Positions 1 through 13,110 of a stretch of 64,000 nt of DNA are shown here, in pieces (within the stretch, counting starts at the first letter, position 1; every line of letters begins with the position of its first letter). The stretch is from Rallus limicola (lineage: Eukaryota > Chordata > Aves > Gruiformes > Rallidae). Location of the stretch: contig JAKCOZ010000022.1 in NCBI GenBank assembly GCA_022605955.1, forward strand, positions 3,844,001-3,908,000, written 5' to 3'. Below the pieces are notes generated by a model. That model saw nothing but the letters and a program-made list of their open reading frames with translations, searched no databases and had not been told where the DNA came from. Position numbers and translations under genes: made by a program.

Positions 1-3000
1 AACTGCATTGTATTCACCATGGATCCTATTAGGAAATTGTTGCAGGCAGGTGTGAAGTAAATCACTTCAAATTCATTGCTCTGAATGAAAAAAAAAAATT
101 ATTGTATTCTGGTGACAGATTCATGCAGCAGTCTTTCCTTGGTTGGTAATGGCCTCCCTCTGAGCTGAATTATAGCACTGATTGTGCTTTATTAAAAGGA
201 TACATTTAAAAAGGAGTCTTACTAAACTGGAAAACGAGGAGGAAGAGGCTAGGTGAGGCTGTAGGCCGGGAGGCCTGTCTCCCTCTCGACAGGATTCAAG
301 TCTGGCTGTGATGGTTAGCTGCTGTAGCAGAAAATGTCATTGAACTGTTCAGAAATCGGCCGTGAGCTCTTGCTCACACGAGACGAGGCCTGCCAGATGT
401 AAATGGGGAGATGCCTCACTGCATATATTAGTCTGTGAGACAGCTTGCAGAGTAACTTTCTAATGCATAGGCAACCAATAAATGAATAAAGCTCTTGAGA
501 TTCTTGTATCAGCTTTTCAATTTTTGAAGGGTTTGACTCATTATTTTTTTCCCTTCTGCATTTGGATGTACTGTATAGCATCCTCCAGATTTGAAAATCC
601 AGAAGGTGAGAGCAGAAGGTATCTTGCTGATTCCTGAGCATTCCATATTGGCTTGTCCTTTTCTGAGTAGAGGTGGATGGAAGCAGGTGTTAAGCAGAAT
701 ATGTGCCTAAGTGCTTTGCTGAATTAGGGAAGACCATTTTGCAAGTGTATTGTATGTCATACACAGTGCTGAGCTGGGCTGTACAGCCTGTAGTTCTGGA
801 CAAAATTTGGCACTAAGGTTTTTTGCTGGAATGTTAATTACTCCTGTGCACAATGTGTTGTTCCTGAAATTTGATTATTGTATGAAATGTGAAGCCTTTA
901 CTAAGCAGTGCTCCAAAGATGTTACCTCAGAATATCTGAGGTGATTTCAGACTACCAAATCCCAGCTATTTCCTGAAAGTTACAGCTATATAAAACTTTA
1001 CTTAACAGCAGTGTTGAAAAATGCCTGCTAATCAGTGCAGAAGATCTTCCCCATCACGTAACCTTATAATTGATGGTGTCATCAACAGCAGAGACAGTCA
1101 TTTAAATTATGAATGCTTCTGGTTATGAATGATGGAAATTTTTGGCATAGGAATTAAAGGGTATGCATTATTAGAACTAGTAAAAAAAATCAAGTCATGC
1201 TTTGGAGAAAAGTACAAAGTTAGACATGGTTTAACGTTTATGAATATCTGGGCAGCCAAGTATATTTTCCTGTTAAATATGTAGATGTTACAAATCAGAT
1301 AGGGAAGCATCCATTGAATATTGCTTGATAGTTGTTCCAGGTTGGTATATAAGGGCACTGCTCTTCAATTAAAGTATCGGTAAGCGGTTATGTCAGTGCC
1401 CTTATGAATGCAGGCAGCTGGAATGATTAGCTTCCATTTTGACAGAGGTGGTCTAGGGAGCTTTCTAACAAGCAGTGACTCTGATGGATCTGAGAGAGAG
1501 GGATTTCTGATGTAGGTGTGACCTGCTTATCTGGGGCATTCACCTGAACATCTTCAGTACCACCTGTATTCACAGAACAGACTTCTAGTTCCACCCCAGG
1601 TGCGTCGACAGCATTTAGCTACGTGTTATTAATAAAACAAAACATAACATGGGAACTCATCTTCTGCTGATATGGCCAGGACATTGTCTTCCAAAAGGAG
1701 GATTTCCTTTGGGTGAGTAGAATTGGATTTCACCCAGTTTTGAAGCTAGAAGTATGACAAGCACAGTCTGAAAATCAGGCATCTCTTTCCCTGTATATTG
1801 GCGTCCTAATTCTGCCAGTTCTTCAATAACCCCATAGCTTTCCAAGTAAGACTGAGTAAACAACAACAATGGCAAAAATAGCAAGACAGCTATCAAAAAA
1901 AAAAAAAATAAATTCAGGAAAATGGAAAATAAAAGTGCTATCTTCAGAGGTTAAAATACTGTAACTGCCTTTCCACAGTTGAGGGAAATATTCATTAAAC
2001 TTCTGGAGACTGCACTCTGGAGTATCCCTTGTGTAAGGATCTTGCCTGGGAGGTGGGATTTGAGATGGCATGAGAGCCATGGGATGATGGCATGGCTCTT
2101 TGGCCCTTGTTATCTCAGCTTCTCCAGTAAGCCTGGTTAGAGCCCACAGCAGCTGGGGTACGTTGCAGCTGGCTTGGGGCAGCAGGAACCACGGTTACAT
2201 GGCCCAACTCAGCTGTGCTGGGTGCATAGCCTGAAATTCAGCTTTCTCCAAAGAGCAAAATCTGTTTGGAGACACTGCCTCATTAGATATAACTGAATTT
2301 TTTCCTTGTTCATATAAAATAATCTTGGTAAAACCCCACTGAAATATAGCAGCGATTTGTTTCCCTGAAGTGATCTACAGCACGTACTCCAAAGTGCCAG
2401 TAGTGGCCTGTAGGCCAGTTTCTACAACAATTCTACAGCCTTACTATAAGCAGTAGGAGTAAGCCTAAATAGCCAAACCTACTTGCTTGTAATGACATGG
2501 GCTTGATATAAGAAATTCAGAACTGAGCTAATACAGTTACTAAACTGTCTGTGTGTGTCCAGGGAATGCTGAACACATGCAGAGCAGATGGAAGAGATTA
2601 AAAAAGCCTAGAATGAGAAATGTGCACAATTAAAGCAACAAACATGAGATTTCTATGTATGTCTCTCTCCTGATTATTTTGAAGGGTGTTAGGGTGAAAA
2701 AGGCTTAAGATACAAAAAAAGAAGAATCAAATTAATTTGACTCAAACAGTGTTTTTCAAAGTGATCCTCATTTCCCTGCACTCCAGCCTAGCAAAAACAA
2801 ATCAGTATGTTTAACTCCACCACTTAATTTAGGACCATTTTAAGTTGTCTGATGAAGTTGATAATTCAGCTTGTCCTCTACTGTTTCAGCTACTAAGGAA
2901 ATTCCAGTTAGGATCTGCTGGATCAGATATCCTGTGTCTCAGCTGACCCAAAATCCCCATGATGGCTTTAACACCACTCTGAAGAGAACCATGCATACGT

Positions 3001-5369
3001 AGTGACCGACAGACTTGTTTACCTGATCATGGCAGAAGATTTAATTTAAAATATAAAGGCATCAATATTAAGAATCTCAGAAGTAAAGGATGGTGCCTTG
3101 AATATTATTAATTTCTGCTGCTATTGGTGAAATTCATTAATAACAATGAATTAAGTAGAAAATAAGAGAAGCTTAATGGATCACTCTCCTTGGTAGGAAA
3201 TTCCACAAAAAATTTAAGTGAAAAGTCAAAATCGTTCTAGGACCCTTCATTAATTTTTTTCCTTCAAGGCTCTATCTAGTCTCTAAGGATCATGTGTCTT
3301 ACTCCCACTGTACTTACACTGAGCAGAGCTGAATGACACTTTAAAAAACTATCTGGCTTGTGGTGCTGCTCACAGCACTAGCGGTGAGGTCCTGCTGCAA
3401 AAGCAACAGTACAAAATTGAAAAAGACCATGATATTTACTCCAGCCCCAGGGTTTTATAAAAGTACACGCTCTCTGCAAGCTAAACAGACCTTGTTCATG
3501 TTAAGACTGTTTTTACAGATCCCTGACAGGGTGTAAAATTACAGACTGGTCAATGCAGATAAAGCTGACACATACTTTTAAGCATAGCGTGAGTTTAGGG
3601 CTATATTTAACAAAAACTTTGAGTTCTGTGTTTGGGTGATACACTCTGCCTCCGGATCCAAAAGAGCCACTGGAATCCAGATTCTCCCTAGCTTCTGTTG
3701 GTTACATCCCACATAGTGTTTTCAAAATTTATCAGATTGTGCTTGTTTGAGGAAAGAGGTACGGTTTGGAGGTAAATATATGGAAGGTGTTTTCTTTAAA
3801 TGCATCCAACTTTTAACTCTCAAGGACTTTGTCTCCTTTCTTTGTAGTGTTCGTAAAAATGTAGCATCACGTTTCCTTTCTTATCATGCAGGTGAGAAAG
3901 TGCAGTCTTGCCAAGCTAGGGAGAAGGGATGTGTTTTCAGATGATGCCCAGAGCACATCTCTGCAGCAGAGCTAACAGCATGTCCAGCATGTCTCCTGCC
4001 CAATGTGGACAAAATGCCTTTTTGCCTTTATCTTGTAGCTGATAACATTGGACTACTAGAATTAGTTTTTTTGAAAGAGCTGCTTACTGAATGCAAGGTG
4101 TGAAAGATCTGTCTGTAAATACCATAGCAGAAGCTGCTGGTATAGTAAAAAACTTGGGCAAAGCAACTCTTCTTAACGTTGACAATTAACCCACTCCCCA
4201 GAGAAGTGTAGTGCACTGTCTGTATTGTGTCAACCTTTAAATATATGCAATTAATATTTGAATGTCCATTTCTTTGCATCATATGTGGTAGGAATGTTTC
4301 CCTGGTGGTAACAGCTATTTCTGTTCTGAGGAATGCTGAGCACTTTCCAGATCTTTCTGAGATCTGCATCATCTGACATTTCTGCAGGCAACGTTTGCTC
4401 AGCGGTGAATTGGATTGTAAACTCTACAGCTGTGAAGTTATAGGAAACAGGAGTCTTGGCAAATTTCTAAATAGAGCTTTGGTAAGGAGTGAGTGGGAAT
4501 TTAATGAATACAGATTGTGGGATCAATTTCTATCTTTCTTTGATATGGGGAAAGGGCCTATGCAATAGGTTTTTTGGTATTATGTTGCTAAGTATGACTG
4601 CATTGAAATTTAACACATGCACCTATGTATAGTATTTTTCTTTTGCTTTTCATTCTTATAAAACTTATGAGTTTCTCAGCATTGGGATTGTGGCCTCTTA
4701 ACTTAGTATTTATATTTAAATCCTCCCAGCTGAAATACTTGCAAATAAATGATCTTTTGAAGTTGGTAGCACCCAGAAAGGATTTTCCCCTGTGTGTGGA
4801 AAGACAGACCCTGTATGTGTGTGGTAACTGTATCAGACCTCATGATTCTTCTTTATAAGAAGGGGATGCTCAGAGAACTGCACTTTGTAGCAACTGTTGG
4901 CAATCAGGTGGTTTTATCCTGCATTAAGGAATCCCTCAGACCAGGATTAGTTTTTCTGGGCAAACGGGTCTAGTTGAAACCTCCGCATGTCTCAGCCTGG
5001 GTATCCCCAGGGTCTGTCTGAGATGAGTAATGTCCCTGTGTCCTGCCCCTTCAGTCTTGCTGGTTCGTATAGCAGAGTGACAGTGACTTTGGCTGGTGAG
5101 AGCTGGACATCAGAGCCTGTTTCAGAGGCTGCTGCTCTCATTTCTGTATTGGCTAGAGAACAGATGAGATTGCAGACTGAAATGAACTTTCCCTTACAGG
5201 CACAAATACAATGCAGCACCTACACGACATTCCTCAGTCCAAGACAAGGAAATTCCATGGCTTTTTACAGGGACTGAAGTGAGATTCAGTCTCCCAAGCA
5301 GAGTAATCATTTATAAATTCTAGGGACACACATATGATATTTATAAATGCGTACTATACCCAGACTTCC

Positions 5370-5431
5370 TGTTTCCATTGAAGTCGGTGGCAAAATTCCC
5401 ATTGACTTCAGTGCCAACAGAATCTGGACCG
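5370..5431. repeat. Sauropsid interspersed repeat with inverted CATTGAAGTC arms
   Basis: CCATTGAAGTCGGTGG (5375-5390) and CCCATTGACTTCAGTG (5398-5413) form imperfect inverted arms, followed by AACAGAATCTGGACC. I recall this arrangement as a very common old repeat in turtles, crocodilians and birds; the family name is not recalled with certainty. Confidence 0.5.
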
Positions 5432-6070
5432 CAATAAGACAAATGTTTCCCATTAAAATTATGATATAATTAGCATTGGGAAGCTTCTTAATGAGGTGGA
5501 TCTGATAGCTGCAGAAGCTGTGGATCATTAGTATGACTCGAGCCTTTCTTTGTTTCTCTACTACTTTAATTTAAAATTAAATAGTGTCCTTGTTTTTACC
5601 AAGCTCTATAAATTTTTCATCCTGTACCTCAGGATGGTTAAAGCCGTTGTATTATTAGTGGAACCTACTTTGTGGGCTCTGTCTTTGTCAAAGCAAGTGA
5701 AAGTTTCTGTTTAGGTGATGTCATTATTATCAGTCATATTCTTCAGAATATTAGCTGGATTCTTAAATGTAATTTTCAGTCAAATGAGGAACATTTCAAT
5801 GAATGGTCTAAGAAAGGTGGTAATTTTCATTATGGGGAGGAAACAGGACACTCCTGAGACCCCCAGGTAGGGCAACAGGTTGTTATTTGGCTGAGTAGTT
5901 CACATGAGCTGAGTTTAGGAGTAAGGATCCACTTTGCTAGGAACCAACAGCACGTGCAGGGCTGCACCCAGTGCTGTACGCACTGTAGTTCTGCATCCCC
6001 TAACTCCTCTCTTTATATTTAAACCATTTACACTTATCAGAAAGACAAAGGCAAAACACAGAATGGGATA

Positions 6071-6160
6071 TCTGAATCCTAATTCTGATGTTGAGCCTCC
6101 CGGGTGACCCTGGACAGTGATTATTTGTCCTGCGCTTTGTGTTGGTTCCTCCCTGCACAG
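6071..6160 (+). repeat. MIR/CORE-SINE-like fragment
   Basis: TGAATCCTAATTCTGATG, then GTGACCCTGG at 6103-6112 and a stretch resembling the CTCTGTGCCTCAGTTTCC part of MIR, occur in MIR order and spacing. Identity looks near 60-65 percent by eye, so the call is tentative. Confidence 0.4.
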
Positions 6161-6554
6161 TTTGCCACACATACACTCCAGTGACAGGCTCTGTGCCTCA
6201 GAGGGGGTTGAAGGAGGAGGATAAAGCCAAAAGGGCAAATTGTGACATCGCCTCAGTGTCTGTTGGATAGATTCTTGTGCTACAAACTGCTTCATTACAA
6301 GTGGATCTACGAATCAGATCCACTCAGTGTATCACAAAGTTCTTCTTATATGTTCTTTAAGAGAAATAACCAAAACAAGGCTCATTTCTTTAGTGACTTT
6401 ATAAGGTGTTGGACGAACTTGCTAGTTACCATTAATTAATTCTGGGGATGAAAAATTGTACTTAAATACAGGTTTTTCTGTAAATTATTCATTTTGGTAA
6501 AACCAGAATTGGGCTTACATTAGTCTCGAGTCCTTGTTTATCCCTGTATCAACA

Positions 6555-6600
6555 ATGCTGCTACTGGAAGTCAGTGGAAATTTTGCCTGATTTAGGGCTG
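6555..6600. repeat. Second fragment resembling the CATTGAAGTC repeat
   Basis: TGGAAGTCAGTGGA at 6565-6578, followed by AATTTTGCCTGATTTAGGG, fits one arm and the flank of the same repeat as at 5.4 kb. Short and degenerate. Confidence 0.35.
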
Positions 6601-9600
6601 CTTTGTGGTATATTTGGTCTGGTGTAGGAATTTTCCCAGTTATCAATATGGTAGTTTTATTTTAAACTGAAATAGCCCTACCTGGTCTGCTATGGAAGAC
6701 AACAATAAATGGCAAAACAGGTCAGAAAAATCAAATCATTGGTATTTTTTCCATCCTTCGTTTTGTGCTGTACAGTTCATCTTGGGTTGGGGAGTGAAAC
6801 AAATATTGTTATGGAGAGCAAAGAAACAGTGCAAATATATTTATGTATTTCTAATTTTGTCTTTGGGTGTTGAATTGCCCTGGCTTAAGTTGCATAATGA
6901 TAAGTAAAGCAACTGGACACAATCCAGTGCAAAGTGATGCATGAAACCAGCACTTTTCCCCCCTAGTGTGTGAAAATTTGTATCAGCAAGAAACAGATAG
7001 TCTGACTTGCATGTAGTTGGAGAACTGCCTGCATTTTGATACCTACATTCCTTTGAAATGAGTCATTCTTCAGCGCAGACACAAGATCCCTAGCTTACTG
7101 AAGCTAAGAAGTGACATGCTGACACTGGGCTACATTAACCCTCCATCCTCCCTACCCCACGTGTACTAACGTGACCCTCGTGAGTGGTGGCCAGCGAGGA
7201 GCTCTGCTCAGGGCTGTGGGGAACGCCGTTACTCTGCGGTCTTACAGCACAATACTGTACTTTGTGAACCCATATCAGAGCCAGGGTTAGAGCTAAAACC
7301 TGCTGACATCCCCTCACAAACCCAGTGCACTGAACTCCTCATCACTGGTACTTCTGAGTGTGCATGCTTGGAGTGGCCTGCTGCAAAACTCCTGTTCAGC
7401 CACTTTTTGACCAGAAGATGGGGCAAGGTGCTTCTTTTTTAAGAAAAGGGCCAGTCATTGTGTTTCTACTGGTAATCAGATGCATTAGTCCTCACAGGCT
7501 CAACAGGTATCATAAAAGTGAACGCATAGGGCCATGATTATGTTCTCTAAGCACCTGTCACCCTGAAAACCTAACATGTGACTATCTACCAACTATGTGC
7601 CAGGGAACCCTCATAAAAAAAGGGAATTATATTTTTAAATAACTAGCTAACTTTTAAAACAACCCTTCAGCATCAGATAGAGAGTACTCAGAGAATAATT
7701 TTTCTGGTTTGCTTTTTGTTTGAAGTTAAAAATTCAGAGCTTTCTATATTTAGGCAGGTGCCCAACAGCTACTTTTATAACCCGTAGAACAGCAGTGTTT
7801 GTGTGGATGAATGAGGGGAAGCTCAGTTCTAGAACGGATCTATTTGGATCTGGTTTTGTGGGTTGTTTTGATTGATTTTTTTCCCAAAAGCCCCATTCTC
7901 TGGGAGGTAGCTGTTCTACTGGGATTTGGAGCAGCACAAGCATAAATACATAAATAAGTCAGATTAGTCTCAGCAGTAGGGAGTGCTTTAAGTAATGTTA
8001 GAGGCTAAGTCAGTGTAAAAATGTGGGTAGAGACCACGAAGATTTTGACTGTTGCTCAGTTGGTCAGTCAGCAGGTCTGCACTTGGGGTTTTCTCAGTGC
8101 GTCTCCTTTAAATAAGGCAAAAAACTATGAACTCATTGAAGAATTATCTTCCTTGGGTAGGTGAAGAGCTGGGGGCTAACTGCAATTAAAAGTAGCTGTT
8201 TATGGGTAGCTTCTAGAACTCCCAAAGTGATAGATACCGCAGTCCTCTGAATGTACAGCAGGCCTTTTCGAAACTGCTGGGTTTTATTAATCACTTTGAT
8301 TGTTCTGATTGACAAAGGAACATGTGAACAAATGGTGAATCATCATGGATATGGCAACACATCTCTGTGATCTCTGAATGGCATTTAAAGATTCAGGACT
8401 TGTTCCCAAGTGACTGAAGCAGTGAGGTGGGAATTGAGGTCTTTCAGCTCTTTGTAGCTGATGTGCAGTACTTTGCTTAAAGTATCCTGTTAGAGCAGTC
8501 CCCTGGAGTGTTCTGCTCTTACCATGGTCAAAGGAATGCTGTATGTTGGATAATCATTGCTGCAGCAGTAGAGGGATCAAGCTGGACAAATTGACTGGTC
8601 TAACTAAAACCAAAGCGGAAGGATAAATGCTGTCTCCTCTAGCTTAGTTGAGGCATTCAGCAGTGGCTCGGAGCTGTCTCACCAGGGCCAATGGGCACAG
8701 TGCCACCGGAGGGTTTTTAATGGCTCTGATGTTGCTGTGATGCTCCTGGAGGGTGATGTGGAGTGATTACAGCAGATTTTCATTTATCCTAAACATGCAC
8801 CTTGTGTTCTGTTATATTTTCTAGGTATGTGACAGTCAGGAACCATGAAACTAGACTTTGCAAAGGATGTGGCCACCACCATTAAATTCTATGCCCATTT
8901 GGTAGTCAATCCTTGCAGATTAGATTATTTTTGCAGTCCTTTGTAATCATGGAGCAGTCAGGATTTGCCTAAGAGGAAAATGTCATAAGAATAGGATGGA
9001 AAAGAAGAGTGAATTCTGTTGCTTAAAGGCTGGTCCTGGAAGAATAGAAGGATAACATACTAATCAAATTCTGACAAGGTATTAGGGAGAAAAGAAGGGA
9101 AAGCATTTATGAGCTGCCTGCACTAAAGCTGGATGCCTGAAAAATAAAGCAGTTCTTATGCATAAACATAATTTTGATTTAGTTGGCATTACCCAGGGAT
9201 AAGTCATACAACTATAGCAGCCACAGACGTCAGTGCATGCAAGAATGGGCCTCACACATGCTGGGGATGCCAAGAAATCAGGGAGGCCACCTGTTCTGAG
9301 ATGAAGTACAATAGAAATAAATACAGATACTTTCTTTTGCCCAGTAGTATCAACACAGGTACCGTGTGCTGCATGGGCTGCACGTTGACATGATTACATG
9401 AAGCAGCATACACGGCCTGACCTGCTCTGACAGGAGAAATACAAGTAAGGGGGGGGTGTGATCATAACTAAGACCTTGTTTAGGGAGAGCTTTTGATCGT
9501 GACCAATGAGGTCTAGTTATTTTTCCTTTGCTTACAATAATTAAATGATAATTAAATGTAAGTTCTTCCCACAGAAGCTGGTTTTCAGACTGCAGCGAGT

Positions 9601-9604
9601 GATC

Positions 9605-9671
9605 CATCTCCAACTTGCACTCTGCAGTATGGCGCTGCTGCAGCCGCCATACTGCAGAGGCTGGGGAGATG
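9605..9671. other. Long hairpin-forming inverted repeat
   Basis: The arms CTCTGCAGTATGGCG (9620-9634) and CGCCATACTGCAGAG (9645-9659) are perfect 15-bp complements around a 10-nt loop. A second 7-bp stem, CATCTCC (9605-9611) with GGAGATG (9665-9671), extends it beyond an 8/5-nt internal loop. The size resembles a microRNA precursor, but I recognise no known family; it could also be a small palindromic repeat. Confidence 0.5.
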
Positions 9672-12339
9672 AAGGCTGTGTGCACATCAGTCAGGGGCTG
9701 GCTTGCTCAGCCTCTTCCTTTAAGAAGTAGAGAATGGAGACTGAAGAGAAGTCAATAGGCAGGGAGAAGGGAAGGACCAGGAGAGAGGAGAATAACAGGA
9801 GTGAAAAGGAGAACAAGACCTTGTCTTGTGCTGCACACCTTAGGCTGTCTTGCCTTTCTCCTTGTTTCTGTTGTCCGAGTGTGGCAGGAAGGACAGGACA
9901 AGGATGGTAAGCCTGAAACACTGAGCTATGAGCTCTCATAGGATCGACATCAGTATATTAGGAAGTCCCTTGACTCCTCCAATTTTCTTCCCCTTCATAT
10001 GTTTGTTACTCTTCATAAGACTTCTTAAAATGTAAAGCCTCTAGACGTGGAGGATTTGCAAATGTGACCACTCATGTAGAAAACACTTGTTCGAGGACCA
10101 AGTGTCTGAAGGAGTCTCCCAGCTTGGCTCCCAGCCACTAGCCTGTCTCCAGCCCAGCCCAGTGCTTGCGGTGTCCAGGCTCTGGGCATGCAGAGGTGGA
10201 TGAGCACCACCGTGTGGCTGCTGGGCTGTGAACGAGGTCCCGGGACTCCTGGGGAAGGGATGATGAGTGGTTCTTCTGTGCCAGGAGGCTGCAGGATCAG
10301 GTTGTGAGTTAACTGTTCTCACAGAACATCATGTCCTGTCAACATGCTGTTGGGTTCTACAATGTGCACACAAGCTACGCTGACAAGCTGAGGCCTTCTG
10401 TATGTAAAAATACAACCTGTAAAAGCACTTGCAGTCATATTTTATGAAAAAGGCTACCCCTCTGACACTGCTGAGTTAGCTGGGAGGATGATTAGGAGGA
10501 TTTAGTGGTAGGCCCTGCAGTGCAAAAATGGAGAAACGAGATGTCAGCAGCAAAGTCAAGGAAGTTTCCAGTGCTGCCCGTTCCAGCTCCTCTGTTGTTT
10601 TTGTTCTCTCTGTGACTTCTCCAGTTCCCACAGGTGAGCACAGAGCTGCTCTGAGATGTCCAAACCCCTTTCATCCTGCCAGGGTGTCTTACACAGGAGC
10701 CTTCGCTCTGCTGCCATCTTTCCTAGTGCATTTCTCCACAGCGGAGGTTCAGCTCTCCAGAAAGGTTTTCCCCATAGAGCTATGAAGAGCTCCCATTGGC
10801 ATCGCTACCTGAATCATATCCACCCATGGTAAACCTTATGTAGGTGCCTTCTATTATGCAGAAACTTCAGAAAGTGGATCCTTGACTGAATAGAGGACTC
10901 AATTTCGACCAAAGGAGTCCTCTGGGATTTGAAATATCCTGCAGTGACACAGGAGTGTGTGTGTGCCCAGGTAGAGCCTCTTGGAATTACACTTATTCTA
11001 AGAGAATAAACCAGTTTATCCTGACAGGCTACAAGTTGCAGAGTTTTCTGTGATTAAATCAGAGTTGTTCACACCAGTTTCCCATGTTTAAAAATCCAGA
11101 AAAATAAGAAAAGATTTGCTGTGATGGACAACCTGAGTGGGCTATGTGAGAGCTCTGCAGACAGATTATGATACCGTTGGGAAAGAGCTTAAAAGGAACA
11201 TAACAGAGTGGGTTCAAACCCTGGTAAATGTGTTGTTATTGTTACTGTTGCTAATACTATTCCCCCCAAAGCCTGAGATGCACAAGAAAGGATTCTGTTT
11301 GGCCAGGTAGTTCACACTGGGACAGGAGCTTTTTTTTCAGTTTGACATGGAAACAAATAAAATAAACACAATATTGGCAATGAGTTTGCTTCCTGTTGAG
11401 AACATGTTAGGTAACTAACTATTCTGGCTTGCTTTCTTCATAAAAAAGGGTGGGGAAGATGACAGCTGTAGAGAAGAGAGTAATACAAAGACATTCAGCC
11501 ATCCTGCAGTAGTTCAGAGAATCACCTTTGGCAGGTACAGAAGTGGCGTCCTTGAACTTAAATAGCATCACAGGGAAAGTTCTTTATCACATACCATACT
11601 TTGATAAAAGGGAGAAGAATCAATAAAGCAGAGAGTGGAGACTGAACAGCTGATGCTGAATAGAATTCTTAGGAGGCAAAGGGTATTTCAAAAGCATATG
11701 ATAAGCAATCCGAGTTTCACAAGTCCTCTATAAAACCCCACGTCCAATTTCAATTACCAGGGGAACCTACAGAAGGGTTAATCCTGATTTATACCTAAAT
11801 AATAGAAAAGGCAGGCACTTAATGAATGAAAATTCAGCCATAAGGTTGTAGAGAATAAAGTGTCAATCAATAATTGGTTTAGGTGACAGAAGAGAGCATA
11901 TTCTGTTTGGAAAGGGAGAGCCTGGCTGCACTGTCAGGCGCTGTGCTACTGCACCAGAGAAGGGGACTGGAGAGAAGGAGCTGGTCTCATGAGGTCCCAC
12001 CATGTGTGTCTGGTGGTGTGGGTTAGCTATGTCTCACCCAATGCAACACTCACTGCCCAGGCAGATGTCTTCTTTCAGAGCTGAAACTAAACAATCAACA
12101 AGGTTCCAGCGTTCCAGAGGAGCACGGAAACACCTCAAGTTAACTTGAGCAGCAATGGGGATATGTTGGGAAGAATCCACTGGCTCTCTTGGCAATCAGA
12201 AAGCTTTGTGCAGCATGGGACTTGTGTATTGTTTCTCCTCTGTCACACTTAATAAACCACACTCTTTTATGCCTCCCTAAGACTGGTATGTCTGTAACCA
12301 TTCTAATAGCCAGTCTGCACTGATTCCAGTTTAAGCTCA

Positions 12340-13110
12340 CCTGTTTCTATACTGTTGACCAGAATTGTATAAATATTTCACACAAAATCTTACCAATGCC
12401 TTGACTGAAAGTCCCAATATTTCCTTCTCTCCTAAAAACCTCACCTACCCCATGTGAACATTCCATTATCTGTTTCCACAGCTGTGTTGCCCTGGCAGCT
12501 CTGGCACACTGACAGTCTATCAGAACACTCGGATCTTTTTCCTTCTCTGTTGCTTCCAGCTGATGGATCCCAAGAACATGACTTTGCAGTTCACATTATT
12601 AAATTTCTATCACTGCAGGCAAGAAGGTCATCTAATTCCAGTATGATGATCTGGTCCTCCTCAGTATTGGCAATGCCTTCCATGCAAACTGTTTGAGGCT
12701 GGGCCTGATCATTATTCCCAGTTCACAGGAGTATACATGAAATGGTATTGCACCAAAGACTGGTCCCTGAGGCACAGCCTCGGGTAATTTGCTCCATTCT
12801 TATAACTCCTTTTTTTCTTACAACTTGTTGCTCCTTGCTCACATTGCCTTTGGATTAATCCCTATAATCTCCACTTTCAGTAATGATTTCCTGCGGAGCG
12901 CTGTATCAAACGATCTGTTTCAACTTCAGCAGACTGAATTCGCTGCATTATTCAGTTCTAAAAAGACAATTATCGTGCTCAAAATACAGTAGCTCAGTTT
13001 GACTTCCTCTACTTTGGTAAACCATGGGTTTCTTCTCACATTCGCTGTGCCTCCCTGCAATTAACTGTTCTTTCTTTCAAAATTTGTTCTGAGATGTAAC
13101 ATTATACTGA
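12340..13110 (-). repeat. Degenerate CR1/L3-like LINE, reverse-transcriptase part
   Basis: Read on the minus strand, 12893-12916 gives RSFDTALR, resembling the SKAFDTVPH motif of CR1-clade reverse transcriptases. Then 12751-12772 gives PQGPVFG, resembling PQGSVLGP, and about 12650-12680 gives a degraded FADD-like site, in the right order. The spacing between the first two is shorter than usual, so a deletion is likely. Stops and frameshifts throughout mark an ancient dead copy. The limits are approximate; weak similarity may extend to about 13.6 kb. Confidence 0.6.

Larger units (their letters stand above)
1..12339. other. Intergenic region, no gene recognised
   Basis: AT-rich single-copy-looking sequence. 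Open frames are at most about 126 codons, overlap on both strands and resemble no protein I know. Listed separately: degenerate repeats near 5.4, 6.1 and 6.6 kb and a hairpin at 9.6 kb. No tRNA or rRNA gene was seen. Confidence 0.6.
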
